64,000 bases of DNA. Origin: ZYF759 sp046297455 (GTDB lineage: Bacteria; Pseudomonadota; Alphaproteobacteria; Rhizobiales; Rhizobiaceae). Positions 32,837 through 41,582 of this stretch are shown here, in pieces. How positions within the stretch are numbered: position 1 is the stretch's first letter; each line of letters begins with the position of its first letter. The position numbers and the translations under genes are program-made. Under the pieces are notes generated by a model. The model was not told where the DNA came from. It did not search any database and saw only the letters and a program-made list of their open reading frames with translations. The stretch lies in contig JBKBIT010000010.1 of NCBI GenBank assembly GCA_046297455.1, positions 62,001 to 126,000 of the forward strand, in the 5' to 3' direction.

Positions 32837-33436
32837 GTGAACTGCCTCGTCGTCTTTGCCCATCCCCTGCCCGACAGCCTGAACGGTCGGTTCCTGAAAT
32901 GCGTCATGGCCGAGCTCGAGGCTGCAGGTCACGACGTCACTCTACTCGATCTCTACCGGCTCGATTTCGACCCGCGGCTGAGTTCGGCCGAGCGGTCGCT
33001 CCATTACGATGCGGAAGCGGCTCGGGGCATCGCCCATGAGCACACGAGACTGCTCGAAGCAGCTGACGCGCTGGTGCTGGTCTTCCCGACCTGGTGGTTC
33101 GGCCTTCCCGCCATCCTGAAGGGCTGGTTCGACCGCTGTTTCGGCCCCGGCGTCGGTTTCCTCCATGCCGAGGAAAAGGGCGGACCGATCCGGCCGGCCC
33201 TGACCGGGCTGAAGCATTTCCAGGCCGTCACCACGCTCGGTTCGCCCTGGTGGATCGACACATTCGTGATGTGGCGGCCGGTGCGGCGCATGCTCAAGAT
33301 CGCCCTTGCCAAGGGCTGTGCCCCGCAGGCGCGGTTCGACTTTGTGGCCCTGCACGGGGCCGACAATGTCGAGGAAGCACGAGCAGCTGACTTCGAGACG
33401 AAGATCCGCCGCATGCTGGCAGGCCTCAAGGGCTGA
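32837..33436 (+). CDS. NAD(P)H-dependent oxidoreductase, flavodoxin_2 fold
   Basis: A 199-residue flavoprotein of the NQO1/KefF/MdaB type. It begins NCLVVFAHPLPDSLNGRF, an FMN/FAD phosphate-binding loop, and contains ALVLVFPTWWFGLPAILKGWFDRCFGPGVGF, the FMN-ring contact and dimer region. Such enzymes reduce quinones by two electrons. The start is GTG at 32837, inferred from family alignment; no ATG fits and the ribosome site is weak. The gene is 16 bases after the TPR lipoprotein gene and its stop is five bases from the convergent acyltransferase stop. Physiological substrate unknown. Confidence 0.82.
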   Translation: MNCLVVFAHPLPDSLNGRFLKCVMAELEAAGHDVTLLDLYRLDFDPRLSSAERSLHYDAEAARGIAHEHTRLLEAADALVLVFPTWWFGLPAILKGWFDRCFGPGVGFLHAEEKGGPIRPALTGLKHFQAVTTLGSPWWIDTFVMWRPVRRMLKIALAKGCAPQARFDFVALHGADNVEEARAADFETKIRRMLAGLKG

Positions 33437-33441
33437 GCCCC

Positions 33442-34851
33442 CTATTCCAGCAGATGCCGGATGGAATTGGCGTAATAGGTCAGAAGAAGCTTCTCGTCGG
33501 GGTTGGCGCGGTAGAGCCATTCGTCATTGGCGACCACCAGATGGCGCAGGGTGAGCATGCGCAGGCCGGCGCCAACGGCATAATCGCGGTCGGCGCGCGG
33601 AATATGGACATGGGCGCCCTCGGCCTCCAGCCGCTCGATCAGGCCGAAGACCGCCGATTTGAGCTCGAACTCGCTGATCCAGCGGTCTCCGCTTTGAAGG
33701 AACACATAGGATGCGAGCGCCACGGGCAGCGCCGGCACGATGGCACCGATCGATGAAATCAGGTCGCGGCCGAGACGCTCGATGGCAGCGAACCGTTCCT
33801 CGCGCGGCAGTTCGGCGAAGGCCACGCCATGGTCGCGCTGCCATTTTTCCAGCGAGATCGGCCGCCCGAAACTGACGCAGGCATAGCCGAAACGATAGAG
33901 TCTGCCCTGGAAGCGCAGCTTGATCAGGTTCCAGGCGAAGCCGAAGATGGCGCCAGCCCGCACCCGGAAATCGCGGCCAGTGATTTCCCGTTCGGCCTTG
34001 GCTGTCAGAATGCGGTCCTCGATGACGCGGTCATAATTGAGACCTACCGGCACGAAGACGATGTCGCGGGCGCGCGGATCGAACTCGGAGACCATGTAGG
34101 AGAGCAGGCCGAGGCGCGGCTCCTTCAGGAGACCGTCGCGCGTCAGCCCGCCTTCGGGGAACACGGCCTGTGTGACGCCCTCGCGCGTCGCCATCGCCAC
34201 ATAGCGGCCGAGCACGCGACGGTAGAGCTCGTCGCCGGAATTGCGGCGGATGAAATAGGCGCCCATGGAGCGGATCAGGCTCTGCAGCAGCCAGACCCGC
34301 GCCCATTCGCCGACCGCATAGGAGAGCGAGGCGCGGTTCGACGCCATGTAGGTGACCAGCACGTAGTCCATGTTGGAACGGTGGTTCATGACGAAGATGA
34401 CGGTGGCCTCGGGATCGATGCCGCGCAGCGCCTCGTCGTCAGAATAGCCGAGCCGGACGCGGTAGACGAATTCCGACAGCCAGCGTGCGGCACGCGTGCC
34501 GAAGCCGAAATAGGTATTGACCGAGAAGGACGGCACGATCTCGCGCGCATAGCGCTCCGCCTTCTTCATCACGACGGCACGCGGCGAGCCGGTTTCGCGC
34601 GCTTCGGCCTCCACGGCCTCAAGCACCTTGGGATCGTAGACGAGACGGTCGACATGGGTCTGCCAGCGCGTCAGCCGGAAGGGCTGGATGCGCAATTGCA
34701 GGCGATCGTTCAACTCGTCGATCGCCTCGTTGACGCGGCGGCGGAAAAACCAGCGCACCGACGGCGCGAAGATGCGGTCGGCAACGCCGATGGCGGCGAA
34801 GATGACGAGCAGCACCACCAGCCAAAGCGGCAGGCCGATCGAAGAGGTCAT
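33442..34851 (-). CDS. PlsB-like glycerol-3-phosphate/lysophosphatidate acyltransferase
   Basis: A 469-residue membrane-associated acyltransferase. TM1 is at the N-terminus (PLWLVVLLVIFAAIGVADRIF). Acyltransferase block I is FVMNHRSNMDYVLV (NHxxxxD), block III is FPEGGLTRDG, and SYAVGEWARVWLLQSLIRSMGAYFIRR is the block II region. It transfers an acyl chain to glycerol phosphate or lysophosphatidate in phospholipid synthesis. It is shorter than Escherichia coli PlsB (about 800 residues). Rhizobia also have PlsX/PlsY, so this could be a second route or a different acyl acceptor. It is transcribed alone. Confidence 0.82.
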   Translation of the reverse strand: MTSSIGLPLWLVVLLVIFAAIGVADRIFAPSVRWFFRRRVNEAIDELNDRLQLRIQPFRLTRWQTHVDRLVYDPKVLEAVEAEARETGSPRAVVMKKAERYAREIVPSFSVNTYFGFGTRAARWLSEFVYRVRLGYSDDEALRGIDPEATVIFVMNHRSNMDYVLVTYMASNRASLSYAVGEWARVWLLQSLIRSMGAYFIRRNSGDELYRRVLGRYVAMATREGVTQAVFPEGGLTRDGLLKEPRLGLLSYMVSEFDPRARDIVFVPVGLNYDRVIEDRILTAKAEREITGRDFRVRAGAIFGFAWNLIKLRFQGRLYRFGYACVSFGRPISLEKWQRDHGVAFAELPREERFAAIERLGRDLISSIGAIVPALPVALASYVFLQSGDRWISEFELKSAVFGLIERLEAEGAHVHIPRADRDYAVGAGLRMLTLRHLVVANDEWLYRANPDEKLLLTYYANSIRHLLE

Positions 34852-34965
34852 GCCACCGCGCCCTCCCTCGGTTGGATACCGCGCACAGGCTGGTGCATTG
34901 CCGGCCGGATTGCAATGCCGGCAGCAGATCGGAAGTGACAGCCATGTCGGGTTTACGACGCGGCT

Positions 34966-35400
34966 TCATGACGTGTCGGGTGCCGGAAGCGCGGCCGGAC
35001 CGAACCAACTCGAACCTCCACAGGCGCGGCATGAAGGCTGGACGCGATCGATGGACGGCGGCGCCGGTGGCGGCGAAAGGATTTCCGTCGTCCAATGTGC
35101 GAGGATAAGAGCGAGCACCCGCAGGCTGAAAGCCAGGCGGGCAGCCTCGGCGGGACCGGACTGCGCCGCGAGAGGCAATCGGGGCGGTATCGGCTGCAGC
35201 GGCGGGCGGCCCGCTGCAGCCAACGGAATGCCGCAAGCGAACGCAAAGGCAACCGTTTCGGCATGGCGCAGGACGGCGAGAACGATGACGCGGACGGGCA
35301 CAGCCATGGAGCCCGCGCGTTCGGCGAGCTGTGCCAGGGCAAGCAGCAGCGCGACGATGCGCCGTAACGCTCTTGCCTCGCCTTGCACGTCCCACCTCAT
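34966..35400 (-). CDS. Hypothetical protein, hydrophobic N-terminal half
   Basis: A 144-residue frame that I cannot assign to a function. It begins MRWDVQGEARALRRIVALLLALAQLAERA, then VPVRVIVLAVLRHAETVAFAFA, both predicted amphipathic or membrane helices, with a proline-rich tail. The pattern resembles small uncharacterised rhizobial proteins known to me only as hypotheticals. GGGAG with six-base spacing supports the ATG at 35400; an ATG at 35406 is also possible. It sits between the acyltransferase and the toxin-antitoxin pair. G+C-rich DNA often yields false frames, so certainty is limited. Confidence 0.45.
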   Translation of the reverse strand: MRWDVQGEARALRRIVALLLALAQLAERAGSMAVPVRVIVLAVLRHAETVAFAFACGIPLAAAGRPPLQPIPPRLPLAAQSGPAEAARLAFSLRVLALILAHWTTEILSPPPAPPSIDRVQPSCRACGGSSWFGPAALPAPDTS

Positions 35401-35495
35401 CTCCATCTCCCACAACAAGCGAGTGGGATTCTACGATGGGCGCAAAAAGCGTGGATAGAATTTTTCCGCGCGGCGGCCAGAGGGCCTTGAGGAAG

Positions 35496-35885
35496 CTAGG
35501 CCGGGAGCGCCGAACGGATGTCGGTCTGGGAAAAATCGTTGCCGACATAGAGCAGCGGCCAGTCGCGCTCGGCGGCCAGCGCGTAGGCAAAACAATCGCC
35601 GAAATTCAGCGAGGCGGGATGAAAACCCCTGCCCCAGCGGCGATAGGCGTCTGCGACGAGCATCACCCGAGCGGCCGAAACCTCGACGATCTCCATTTCG
35701 ATACCGCCGACAAGTCGCTCCAGGTTTTGGCGCAACCCGCGACCGTCAGCAACGATCAACGATTCCACAAGCGTGGCGGCCGAGATCGCGAGAGCGCCCC
35801 CCGTTTCGAGTGCGGACTGACAGGAATCCGCCTCCGGCTCATCGAGGATGATGGCGATGAGCGCGGACGAATCGACGACGATCAA
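35496..35885 (-). CDS. vapC: VapC-type PIN-domain toxin
   Basis: A 129-residue PIN endoribonuclease, the toxin half of a type II pair. The acidic active-site residues are visible: D5 in VVDSSALIAI, E41 in ATLVESLIVADGRG, D97 in NFGDCFAYALA and D117 in YVGNDFSQTD. VapC proteins cleave tRNA or rRNA when free of antitoxin; the target here is unknown. The ATG overlaps the antitoxin stop by four bases, ensuring coupled synthesis. All catalytic residues are intact, so the toxin should be active. Confidence 0.9.
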   Translation of the reverse strand: MIVVDSSALIAIILDEPEADSCQSALETGGALAISAATLVESLIVADGRGLRQNLERLVGGIEMEIVEVSAARVMLVADAYRRWGRGFHPASLNFGDCFAYALAAERDWPLLYVGNDFSQTDIRSALPA

Positions 35886-36139
35886 CCGGGCAGCCCATCA
35901 TCGCCGTAGAGAAAATCCTGACTGCGCGCGGCGCACGGTCCGGGAAGCGCCTTTCCCCGGCTGGCCGCCCTCACCTCATCGATCACGGCCCGGCGCTCGG
36001 CCGGCGTCCGCATTGGCTTCAGCGCAACCAGCTTTGCGGCCGGCTGGCCGTGCCGCGTCAACACGACCTCCTCGCCGGCTTCCGCCCGCCGGACGAGTTC
36101 GGTGAGCTGTGCCTTGGCATCGGTGACGGATATGTTCAT
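35882..36139 (-). CDS. vapB: Phd/YefM-type VapB antitoxin
   Basis: An 85-residue antitoxin. The N-terminal DNA-binding and dimer region is MNISVTDAKAQLTELVRRAEAGEEVVLTRHGQPAAKLVAL, a classical Phd/YefM fold. The C-terminal part (RAVIDEVRAASRGKALPGPCAARSQDFLYGDDGLPG) would wrap the toxin. The start at 36139 is chosen by family alignment; a longer frame to 36196 would run through the operator. It neutralises VapC and, with it, represses its own promoter through the inverted repeat immediately upstream. Confidence 0.88.
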   Translation of the reverse strand: MNISVTDAKAQLTELVRRAEAGEEVVLTRHGQPAAKLVALKPMRTPAERRAVIDEVRAASRGKALPGPCAARSQDFLYGDDGLPG

Positions 36140-36151
36140 GGGGATAAAATG

Positions 36152-36179
36152 GTCCATTGAATGGTCCAGGTCAATGGAC
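36152..36179. promoter_or_regulatory. VapBC autoregulatory operator
   Basis: GTCCATTGA (36152-36160) and TCAATGGAC (36171-36179) are perfect 9-bp inverted arms separated by ten bases. The arms are about one and a half to two helical turns apart, and they lie 13 bases before the vapB start. AATGGTCCA also occurs twice in direct order. This is a typical toxin-antitoxin operator. Confidence 0.72.
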
Positions 36180-36210
36180 GTGATCGTCGGCCGCACTGGG
36201 CCGATGATCC

Positions 36211-37965
36211 CTAGGACAAATCGGCAAGCCCTATCGCCTCGCGCAGCACTTCCACATGAGCTTTCGGCCCGTATTTCCCGGGATTGGGGCCATCAAGGCG
36301 CTTTCCCTTCGCCAGAAGCGACCAATAGAGGGTGTGCGTAAAACAGCGGTCGCCCAGGACAGGGCATGGGCGCCGCATTTCGACGGCAATGTCGCGGATG
36401 CCTTGGCCGAGGCAGCCCGGCGCGCTGCCGTCGAGATGGTAATCGGGGTGGCTGCCGACACGGCCCGAGATGAGGTCGCCCTGAAAGATCTTCCAGCCCA
36501 AGGGATGCGGATCATAGATGTTGGTCCACCTTGTTGCTGCGAAAACGGTCGCATGATGCGGAAAGCGCTTCTCGGGCGCTGTCCCCTTGCCGGGTGCGAA
36601 GAAGCTTTTGCTCTCGTCCGCGGGTCCTGGCGGGCAGATCGGCAGCTGGCGTTCCTCGATGCGGTTGGCGAGGTCGACGTTGTCCTTGGCCATCAGGAAT
36701 TCCGCGTGAGATAACGGGCTGCCAAGCGTGATGAAGTCGCTCACCCGCCAGCCGAACTCCTCTCTGGCCAGCGCACGCGAGACCGCGCGTTGACGAGACC
36801 GGTGTTCGTCGAGATTGAAGGTCGGTAGGCCACGGTGCTCCGAGACATAGGTGTCGAGCGCCACGAGCGCAGCGCGCGCTTCGGTGCCAGGAGGATTGGC
36901 ACGGTTCGGACCGCACTCGGTCCAGTAGTGGTTGAGGATGTCATAGGCGATGATCGAGCCCAGGCTGTGCGCCACCACGACGATCCTGTCATATCGATCG
37001 GCGCCTTGCGAGCCACGATGCAGAGCCCGAAGCAATTGCAGGCCACGCTCGCGGACCTCCGCACGGCGGGCAATCGTGTCGGGCGCCGCCCGAACATAGT
37101 GCGCAACGTCACCGAAATAGGGGACGAGAAAGGCCTGCGTCACCCAGCCCACGACCAGGGACGCGATCAGCAGCAGTGCCGGAAGCGTGAGGATCGAAGC
37201 CCAAGGAGCAAACACGATGAAGATGACCGCAAGCGCAATTGGCACGCTCCAGATCAGCAAACGATCCCTGACCGGGTCGGGTTTTGGAAAGTCGGCAGCC
37301 AACCCTGCCGCCCATAGGGCCTCCAGCGACGCCTGGCGTGCCCGAAGGGATCGCTCGTATCGCTGCAACAACAGATAGATCGCGATACCGGCCAGGACGA
37401 CGCAGAGCACAGCCCCGATCACACCAGCGGTGATGTCGCCAAAGCGGTATGTCGGGATGAAGGAACCCGGAAGCAGCCCTCCGATGCCGCCGAGCGCCAA
37501 GGCAAGCACCAGCAGCGTACAGAACCAGAGAACCACCCAGGCGACCTTGACCCTTTGCGGAACCTGATGCGGCCAGCGCAAAAGAAGGCCAGAGAGCCAC
37601 GCTCTTAGATGGGCTACGGTAGTGCCTTCCATGATATCGGACCAGTAGAACTCGTAAAAGTCGGCCCTTGTCTGCGTGGTCTTGTTGCTGGCGAAAAAGG
37701 GTGGCGTGGTGATGCGGTAGAGCTCGAGCGACCCGGTGCGTGTGTCGGGCACGAGCCAAGCCGTGCGATTGAGGGCAGAACCATCGGCAGCAGGCGCCAG
37801 GACGATGTTCTCGTCATCCTCCCACACCGCGTCCACGAAGCTGCGCATCGTGTCCATCGGGACAGGCTCGCCCATACCGTGAATGACGACCACGGCCTGC
37901 TTGCGGATCTCTGGCGTGGCGGTCGCGGCTGTCTGATGCGCACTCTCGGCTTTCGGCTGGCTCAT
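36211..37965 (-). CDS. Membrane-embedded alpha/beta hydrolase of unknown role
   Basis: A 584-residue protein combining hydrolase motifs with membrane helices. Near the N-terminus VVVIHGMGEP forms a lipase-like oxyanion loop. Then come about four membrane segments: VLWFCTLLVLALALGGIGGLL, AVLCVVLAGIAIYLLL, and two in LLIWSVPIALAVIFIVFAPWASILTLPALLLIASLVVGWV. The nucleophile elbow AHSLGS follows, with Ser at about residue 334. DFITLGSPLSHAEFLM and WTNIYDPHPLG come later. The active site is thus split around a membrane insert. GAGGGGG precedes the ATG at 37965; the longer frame upstream lacks support. It is between vapBC and pntB and is probably monocistronic. Substrate unknown. Confidence 0.72.
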   Translation of the reverse strand: MSQPKAESAHQTAATATPEIRKQAVVVIHGMGEPVPMDTMRSFVDAVWEDDENIVLAPAADGSALNRTAWLVPDTRTGSLELYRITTPPFFASNKTTQTRADFYEFYWSDIMEGTTVAHLRAWLSGLLLRWPHQVPQRVKVAWVVLWFCTLLVLALALGGIGGLLPGSFIPTYRFGDITAGVIGAVLCVVLAGIAIYLLLQRYERSLRARQASLEALWAAGLAADFPKPDPVRDRLLIWSVPIALAVIFIVFAPWASILTLPALLLIASLVVGWVTQAFLVPYFGDVAHYVRAAPDTIARRAEVRERGLQLLRALHRGSQGADRYDRIVVVAHSLGSIIAYDILNHYWTECGPNRANPPGTEARAALVALDTYVSEHRGLPTFNLDEHRSRQRAVSRALAREEFGWRVSDFITLGSPLSHAEFLMAKDNVDLANRIEERQLPICPPGPADESKSFFAPGKGTAPEKRFPHHATVFAATRWTNIYDPHPLGWKIFQGDLISGRVGSHPDYHLDGSAPGCLGQGIRDIAVEMRRPCPVLGDRCFTHTLYWSLLAKGKRLDGPNPGKYGPKAHVEVLREAIGLADLS

Positions 37966-38050
37966 CGCTGCCCCCTCGCGAGCGAAAGCCAATTCTAGCG
38001 CGAGTATGACGTAAAGGAAATGCAAATCTAAGGTTGCATTGACGACCAAG

Positions 38051-38076
38051 AAAAAAGCCCGGCGGGGCCGGGCTTT
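38051..38076 (-). terminator. Intrinsic terminator of the pnt operon
   Basis: A perfect 10-bp stem (38054-38063 with 38067-38076, loop GGG) is followed, reading leftwards, by six T residues. It lies 18 bases after the pntB stop. Confidence 0.92.
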
Positions 38077-38093
38077 GTTCAAGTCCTTGCGGA

Positions 38094-39491
38094 TCAGTGA
38101 TCCATCGCCTTGACGATGTCCTCGGTCATCTTCTTTGCGTCGCCCAAGAGCATCATCGTGCCGTCCTTGTAGAACAGCGTGTTGTCGATGCCGGCATAGC
38201 CGGAGCCGAGCGACCGCTTGACGAAGAGGCAGGTCTTGGCCTTGTCGACGTCGAGGATCGGCATGCCGTAGATGGGCGAGGCCTTGTCGTCGCGCGCCGA
38301 CGGGTTGGTGACGTCGTTGGCGCCGATCACATAGGCGATGTCGGCCTGGGCAAACTCCGCGTTGATGTCTTCCAGCTCGAACACCTCGTCGTAAGGGACG
38401 TTGGCCTCGGCCAGAAGCACGTTCATGTGGCCCGGCATGCGGCCCGCGACCGGGTGGATGGCGTATTTCACTTCCACGCCGGCCTCCTTCAGCTTGTCGG
38501 CCAGTTCGCGCAGCGCGTGCTGGGCCTGGGCGACCGCCATGCCGTAGCCAGGCACGATGATAACCTTGGACGCATTGGCCATGAGGAAGGCCGCGTCGTC
38601 GGCCGAACCCAGCTTGACGTTGCGCTCGACGCCGTCATCGGCGGCAGCCGCCGTCTCGCCGCCGAAGCCGCCGAGAATGACCGAGATGAAGGAGCGGTTC
38701 ATGCCCTTGCACATGATGTAGGACAGGATCGCGCCCGAGGAACCGACCAGCGCGCCAGTGATGATGAGCGCGAGGTTGCCAACCGTGAAGCCGATGCCGG
38801 CCGCCGCCCAGCCCGAATAGGAGTTGAGCATCGAGACCACCACCGGCATGTCGGCGCCGCCGATCGGGATGATGAGCAGGATGCCAATGGCCAGCGACAG
38901 GATGACGATCAGCCAGAAGACGGTCGGGCTCTGCGTCGAGACAAGGACGACGACCAGAAGCAGGATCGCGATGCCGATGCCGGCATTGATCATGTGGCGC
39001 ATCGGCAAAAGGATCGGCTTGCCGGACATGCGCCCGTCAAGCTTGAGGAAGGCGATGATCGAGCCGGTGAAGGTCACCGCGCCGATGGCCGCGCCGATCG
39101 ACATTTCGATGATGGCCTGGGTCTTGATGGCGCCGACAATGCCGATGTCGAAGCTTTCCGGCGAATAGAGCGCGGCAGCCGCCACCAGCACGGCGGCAAG
39201 ACCCACCAGCGAGTGGAAGCCGGCGACCAGCTGCGGCATCGCCGTCATGGCGATGTTGCGCGCGATATAGGCGCCAACCGAACCGCCGATGGCGATGCCG
39301 ACGATGATCATCAGGATGCCGCCCCAGCCCGGCGTGGTCAGCGCGAGCGTGGTGATGACGGCGATGCCCATGCCGACCATGCCGTAGACATTGCCCTGGC
39401 GGCTGGTGGTGGGATGCGACAGACCGCGCAGCGCCATGATGAACAGGACGCCGGAGATCAGGTAGAGAAAGGAGGCGAAATTCTCGCTCAT
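38094..39491 (-). CDS. pntB: NAD(P) transhydrogenase beta subunit
   Basis: A 465-residue subunit with about nine membrane helices in the first 270 residues and the NADP(H)-binding domain III at the end (VIIVPGYGMAVAQAQHALRELADKLKEAGVEVKYAIHPVAGRMPGHMNVLLAEANVPYDEVFELEDIN). The motifs GYGMAVAQAQ and VIGANDVTNPSARDD are invariant. It moves a proton across the inner membrane while transferring hydride from NADH to NADP+. It is the last gene of pntAA-pntAB-pntB. Confidence 0.96.
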   Translation of the reverse strand: MSENFASFLYLISGVLFIMALRGLSHPTTSRQGNVYGMVGMGIAVITTLALTTPGWGGILMIIVGIAIGGSVGAYIARNIAMTAMPQLVAGFHSLVGLAAVLVAAAALYSPESFDIGIVGAIKTQAIIEMSIGAAIGAVTFTGSIIAFLKLDGRMSGKPILLPMRHMINAGIGIAILLLVVVLVSTQSPTVFWLIVILSLAIGILLIIPIGGADMPVVVSMLNSYSGWAAAGIGFTVGNLALIITGALVGSSGAILSYIMCKGMNRSFISVILGGFGGETAAAADDGVERNVKLGSADDAAFLMANASKVIIVPGYGMAVAQAQHALRELADKLKEAGVEVKYAIHPVAGRMPGHMNVLLAEANVPYDEVFELEDINAEFAQADIAYVIGANDVTNPSARDDKASPIYGMPILDVDKAKTCLFVKRSLGSGYAGIDNTLFYKDGTMMLLGDAKKMTEDIVKAMDH

Positions 39492-39501
39492 CGGGCCGGC
39501 C

Positions 39502-39918
39502 TCACTTCTCTTTTTTCTTGTACATCGCCAGCATGCGCTGGGTGACGAGGAAGCCGCCGAAGATGTTCACCGAGGCGAGCACCAGCGCGATGAAGCCGAA
39601 GCCGGTCGCAAGGCCCGAGGCCGAGATGCCGACGGCCAGAAGCGCGCCGACCACGATCACCGAGGAAATGGCGTTGGTGACCGACATCAGCGGCGTGTGC
39701 AGCGCCGGCGTCACCGACCAGACCACGTAGTAGCCGACGAAGATCGCCAGAACGAAGATCGCGAAGCGGAAGACGAAGGGATCGACGCCAGCAGCGTAAC
39801 CCAGCGCGGCCGCGGCCTCTGCCGCCTCCTCTGCGCGGATCTGGGCGATCGCGTCGCGGATCGCTTCCGTCGCGCCGTCGAGCTGTTCCAGCGCCTGTTC
39901 GAGTTGGTTCTCCGCCAT
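39502..39918 (-). CDS. pntAB: NAD(P) transhydrogenase alpha subunit, membrane part
   Basis: A 138-residue membrane part of the split alpha subunit. After a charged N-terminal stretch (ENQLEQALEQLDGATEAIRDAIAQIRAEEAAEA) come three to four helices (FVFRFAIFVLAIFVGYYVVW, ISSVIVVGALLAVGISASGL, FGFIALVLASVNIFGGFLVTQRMLAMYKKKEK). I chose ATG at 39918, which overlaps the pntAA stop as TGATG; the GTG one codon upstream is possible. The three-gene arrangement is that of Rhodospirillum and rhizobia, not of enterobacteria, where it is fused. Confidence 0.94.
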   Translation of the reverse strand: MAENQLEQALEQLDGATEAIRDAIAQIRAEEAAEAAAALGYAAGVDPFVFRFAIFVLAIFVGYYVVWSVTPALHTPLMSVTNAISSVIVVGALLAVGISASGLATGFGFIALVLASVNIFGGFLVTQRMLAMYKKKEK

Positions 39919-41192
39919 CACGCACCTCCCTCGGGCTTGGATTTCGGCGCAGCCTTTTGGGCGGGGGCCTTGCGCGCGGGCTTCTTCGGCGCCACGTCGA
40001 GGCCGGGCTCGGTGCCCTTGGCCGCTTTCGCGGTCTCGGCGTCAGGCAGGGCTGCGGCACCGGCAAAGGCCGGATGCACCACGGCGCCGGAATGGGTCAG
40101 GAGCGTCGCCTTGACCAGCTCGTCCTCGAGATTGGGCATGACGGCCTTGGCTTCCTTGTCGACCATCGTCTCCAGGAAGGCGTAGAGGTTCTTGGCATAG
40201 AGCAGCGAGGCGGAAGCTGCGACGCGGCCGGGCATGTTGAGATGGCCGACGATCTTCACGTCGTTCTTCGTCGTGACCACCTTGCCGGCAACCGCGCCCT
40301 CGACATTGCCGCCGCGCTCCACCGCCAGATCGACGATGACGGAGCCGGGCTTCATCGAGGCCACCATGTCGGCCGAAATCAGCTTGGGCGCCGGACGGCC
40401 GGGAATAAGCGCGGTGGTGATGACGATGTCCTGCTTGGCGATGTGCTCGGCTACCAATGCGGCCTGCTTGGCCTGGTATTCCTTCGACATCTCCTTGGCG
40501 TAGCCGCCGGCCGTCTCAGCTGCCTTGAACTCCTCGTCCTCGACCGCGATGAACTTGCCGCCGAGCGAGGCGACCTGTTCCTTGGCGGCGGGGCGAACGT
40601 CGGTGGCGGTGACGACGGCGCCGAGGCGCCTGGCGGTGGCGATCGCCTGCAGGCCGGCCACGCCCGCACCCATGACGAAGACACGGGCGGCAGGCACGGT
40701 GCCGGCAGCCGTCATCATCATCGGCATGGCGCGGTCATATTCGGCCGCCCCGTCGACGACCGCCTGGTAACCGGCGAGATTAGCCTGCGAGGACAGCACG
40801 TCCATCGACTGCGCGCGGGTGATGCGCGGCATGAATTCCATGGCGAAGGCCGAGATGCCGGCCTTGGCCATGGCGGCGACGGCGGCATCGTTGCCGTAGG
40901 GGTCCATCGCGGCCAGCACCACGGCACCCTTCTTGTAGGATTTCAGCTCGGCATCCGAGGGGCGGCGCACCTTCAGGATCACGTCCGCCTTGCCGGCGTC
41001 GGCTCCGATCGTGGCGCCCGCCTTCTCGAACTCGGCATCGGTAATGCGCGAGGCAATGCCTGCGCCTTTTTCGACGATCACGGAAAACCCGAGACCCGAA
41101 AGCCGCTTCACCGTATCGGGAGAGGCTGCGACGCGCGGTTCCGCTGCGTCACTCTCCTTGGGTATGAAAATCGTCTGTCCCACCGCCACCAT
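39918..41192 (-). CDS. pntAA: NAD(P) transhydrogenase alpha subunit, NAD-binding part
   Basis: A 424-residue soluble domain I that binds NAD(H). It starts with the AlaDh/PNT N-domain (GQTIFIPKESDAAEPRVAASPDTVKRL). The NAD-binding region is VFVMGAGVAGLQAIATARRLGAVVTATDVRP (about 170-200). The C-terminus is a Lys/Ala/Pro-rich tail (APKKPARKAPAQKAAPKSKPE). The track of codons permits ATG at 41192 or GTG at 41183; AAAGGA is better spaced for the GTG and the protein family begins near GQTIFIPKE, so three N-terminal residues are uncertain. First gene of the operon. Confidence 0.94.
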   Translation of the reverse strand: MVAVGQTIFIPKESDAAEPRVAASPDTVKRLSGLGFSVIVEKGAGIASRITDAEFEKAGATIGADAGKADVILKVRRPSDAELKSYKKGAVVLAAMDPYGNDAAVAAMAKAGISAFAMEFMPRITRAQSMDVLSSQANLAGYQAVVDGAAEYDRAMPMMMTAAGTVPAARVFVMGAGVAGLQAIATARRLGAVVTATDVRPAAKEQVASLGGKFIAVEDEEFKAAETAGGYAKEMSKEYQAKQAALVAEHIAKQDIVITTALIPGRPAPKLISADMVASMKPGSVIVDLAVERGGNVEGAVAGKVVTTKNDVKIVGHLNMPGRVAASASLLYAKNLYAFLETMVDKEAKAVMPNLEDELVKATLLTHSGAVVHPAFAGAAALPDAETAKAAKGTEPGLDVAPKKPARKAPAQKAAPKSKPEGGA

Positions 41193-41255
41193 CCTTTCGG
41201 CCGGGCCTGATCCTCCCCTTGCCGGCCATTCCTCCCCGGCGCGGAACGGATGCGA

Positions 41256-41483
41256 CTATCGAAGGAAATATGCCCCAACGGCGCAGATCAGGACGAAGAG
41301 GATCGTCGCCGAGAAGAAGCCCGCCGTGGTGAAGAAACCGAAGGCCATGGCAATGAGGAGCGCCACGACAATGAGGGTCACGTATTTGGTGATGTTCAGG
41401 AAGAGATCGTAGGTGCTCTCGTGCTCCTGGTAGTCCATCTTGGCGCCCATCTCGGCGGGCTCGTTCGACGCATGATCGGCCAT
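41256..41483 (-). CDS. aa3-type cytochrome c oxidase subunit IV
   Basis: A 75-residue single-span protein: MADHASNEPAEMGAKMDYQEHESTYDLFLNITKY, a family block, then one or two helices (VTLIVVALLIAMAFGFFTTAGF FSATILFVLICAVGAYFLR). The COX4_pro_2 family is an accessory subunit of alphaproteobacterial aa3 oxidase with one helix in known structures. The ATG at 41483 is preceded by GGAGG; the longer frame is not supported. It lies 63 bases upstream of pntAA in the same direction, an arrangement common in rhizobia. Confidence 0.92.
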   Translation of the reverse strand: MADHASNEPAEMGAKMDYQEHESTYDLFLNITKYVTLIVVALLIAMAFGFFTTAGFFSATILFVLICAVGAYFLR

Positions 41484-41582
41484 ATGCAAAAAACCTCCGG
41501 CAATCCCTTTCGCGCTGATAGCGAAAACGGCTGCGAAGGGCAATGGCAGGATTGTCGCGCCGCGCAAAGCTTCATGCTAGAA

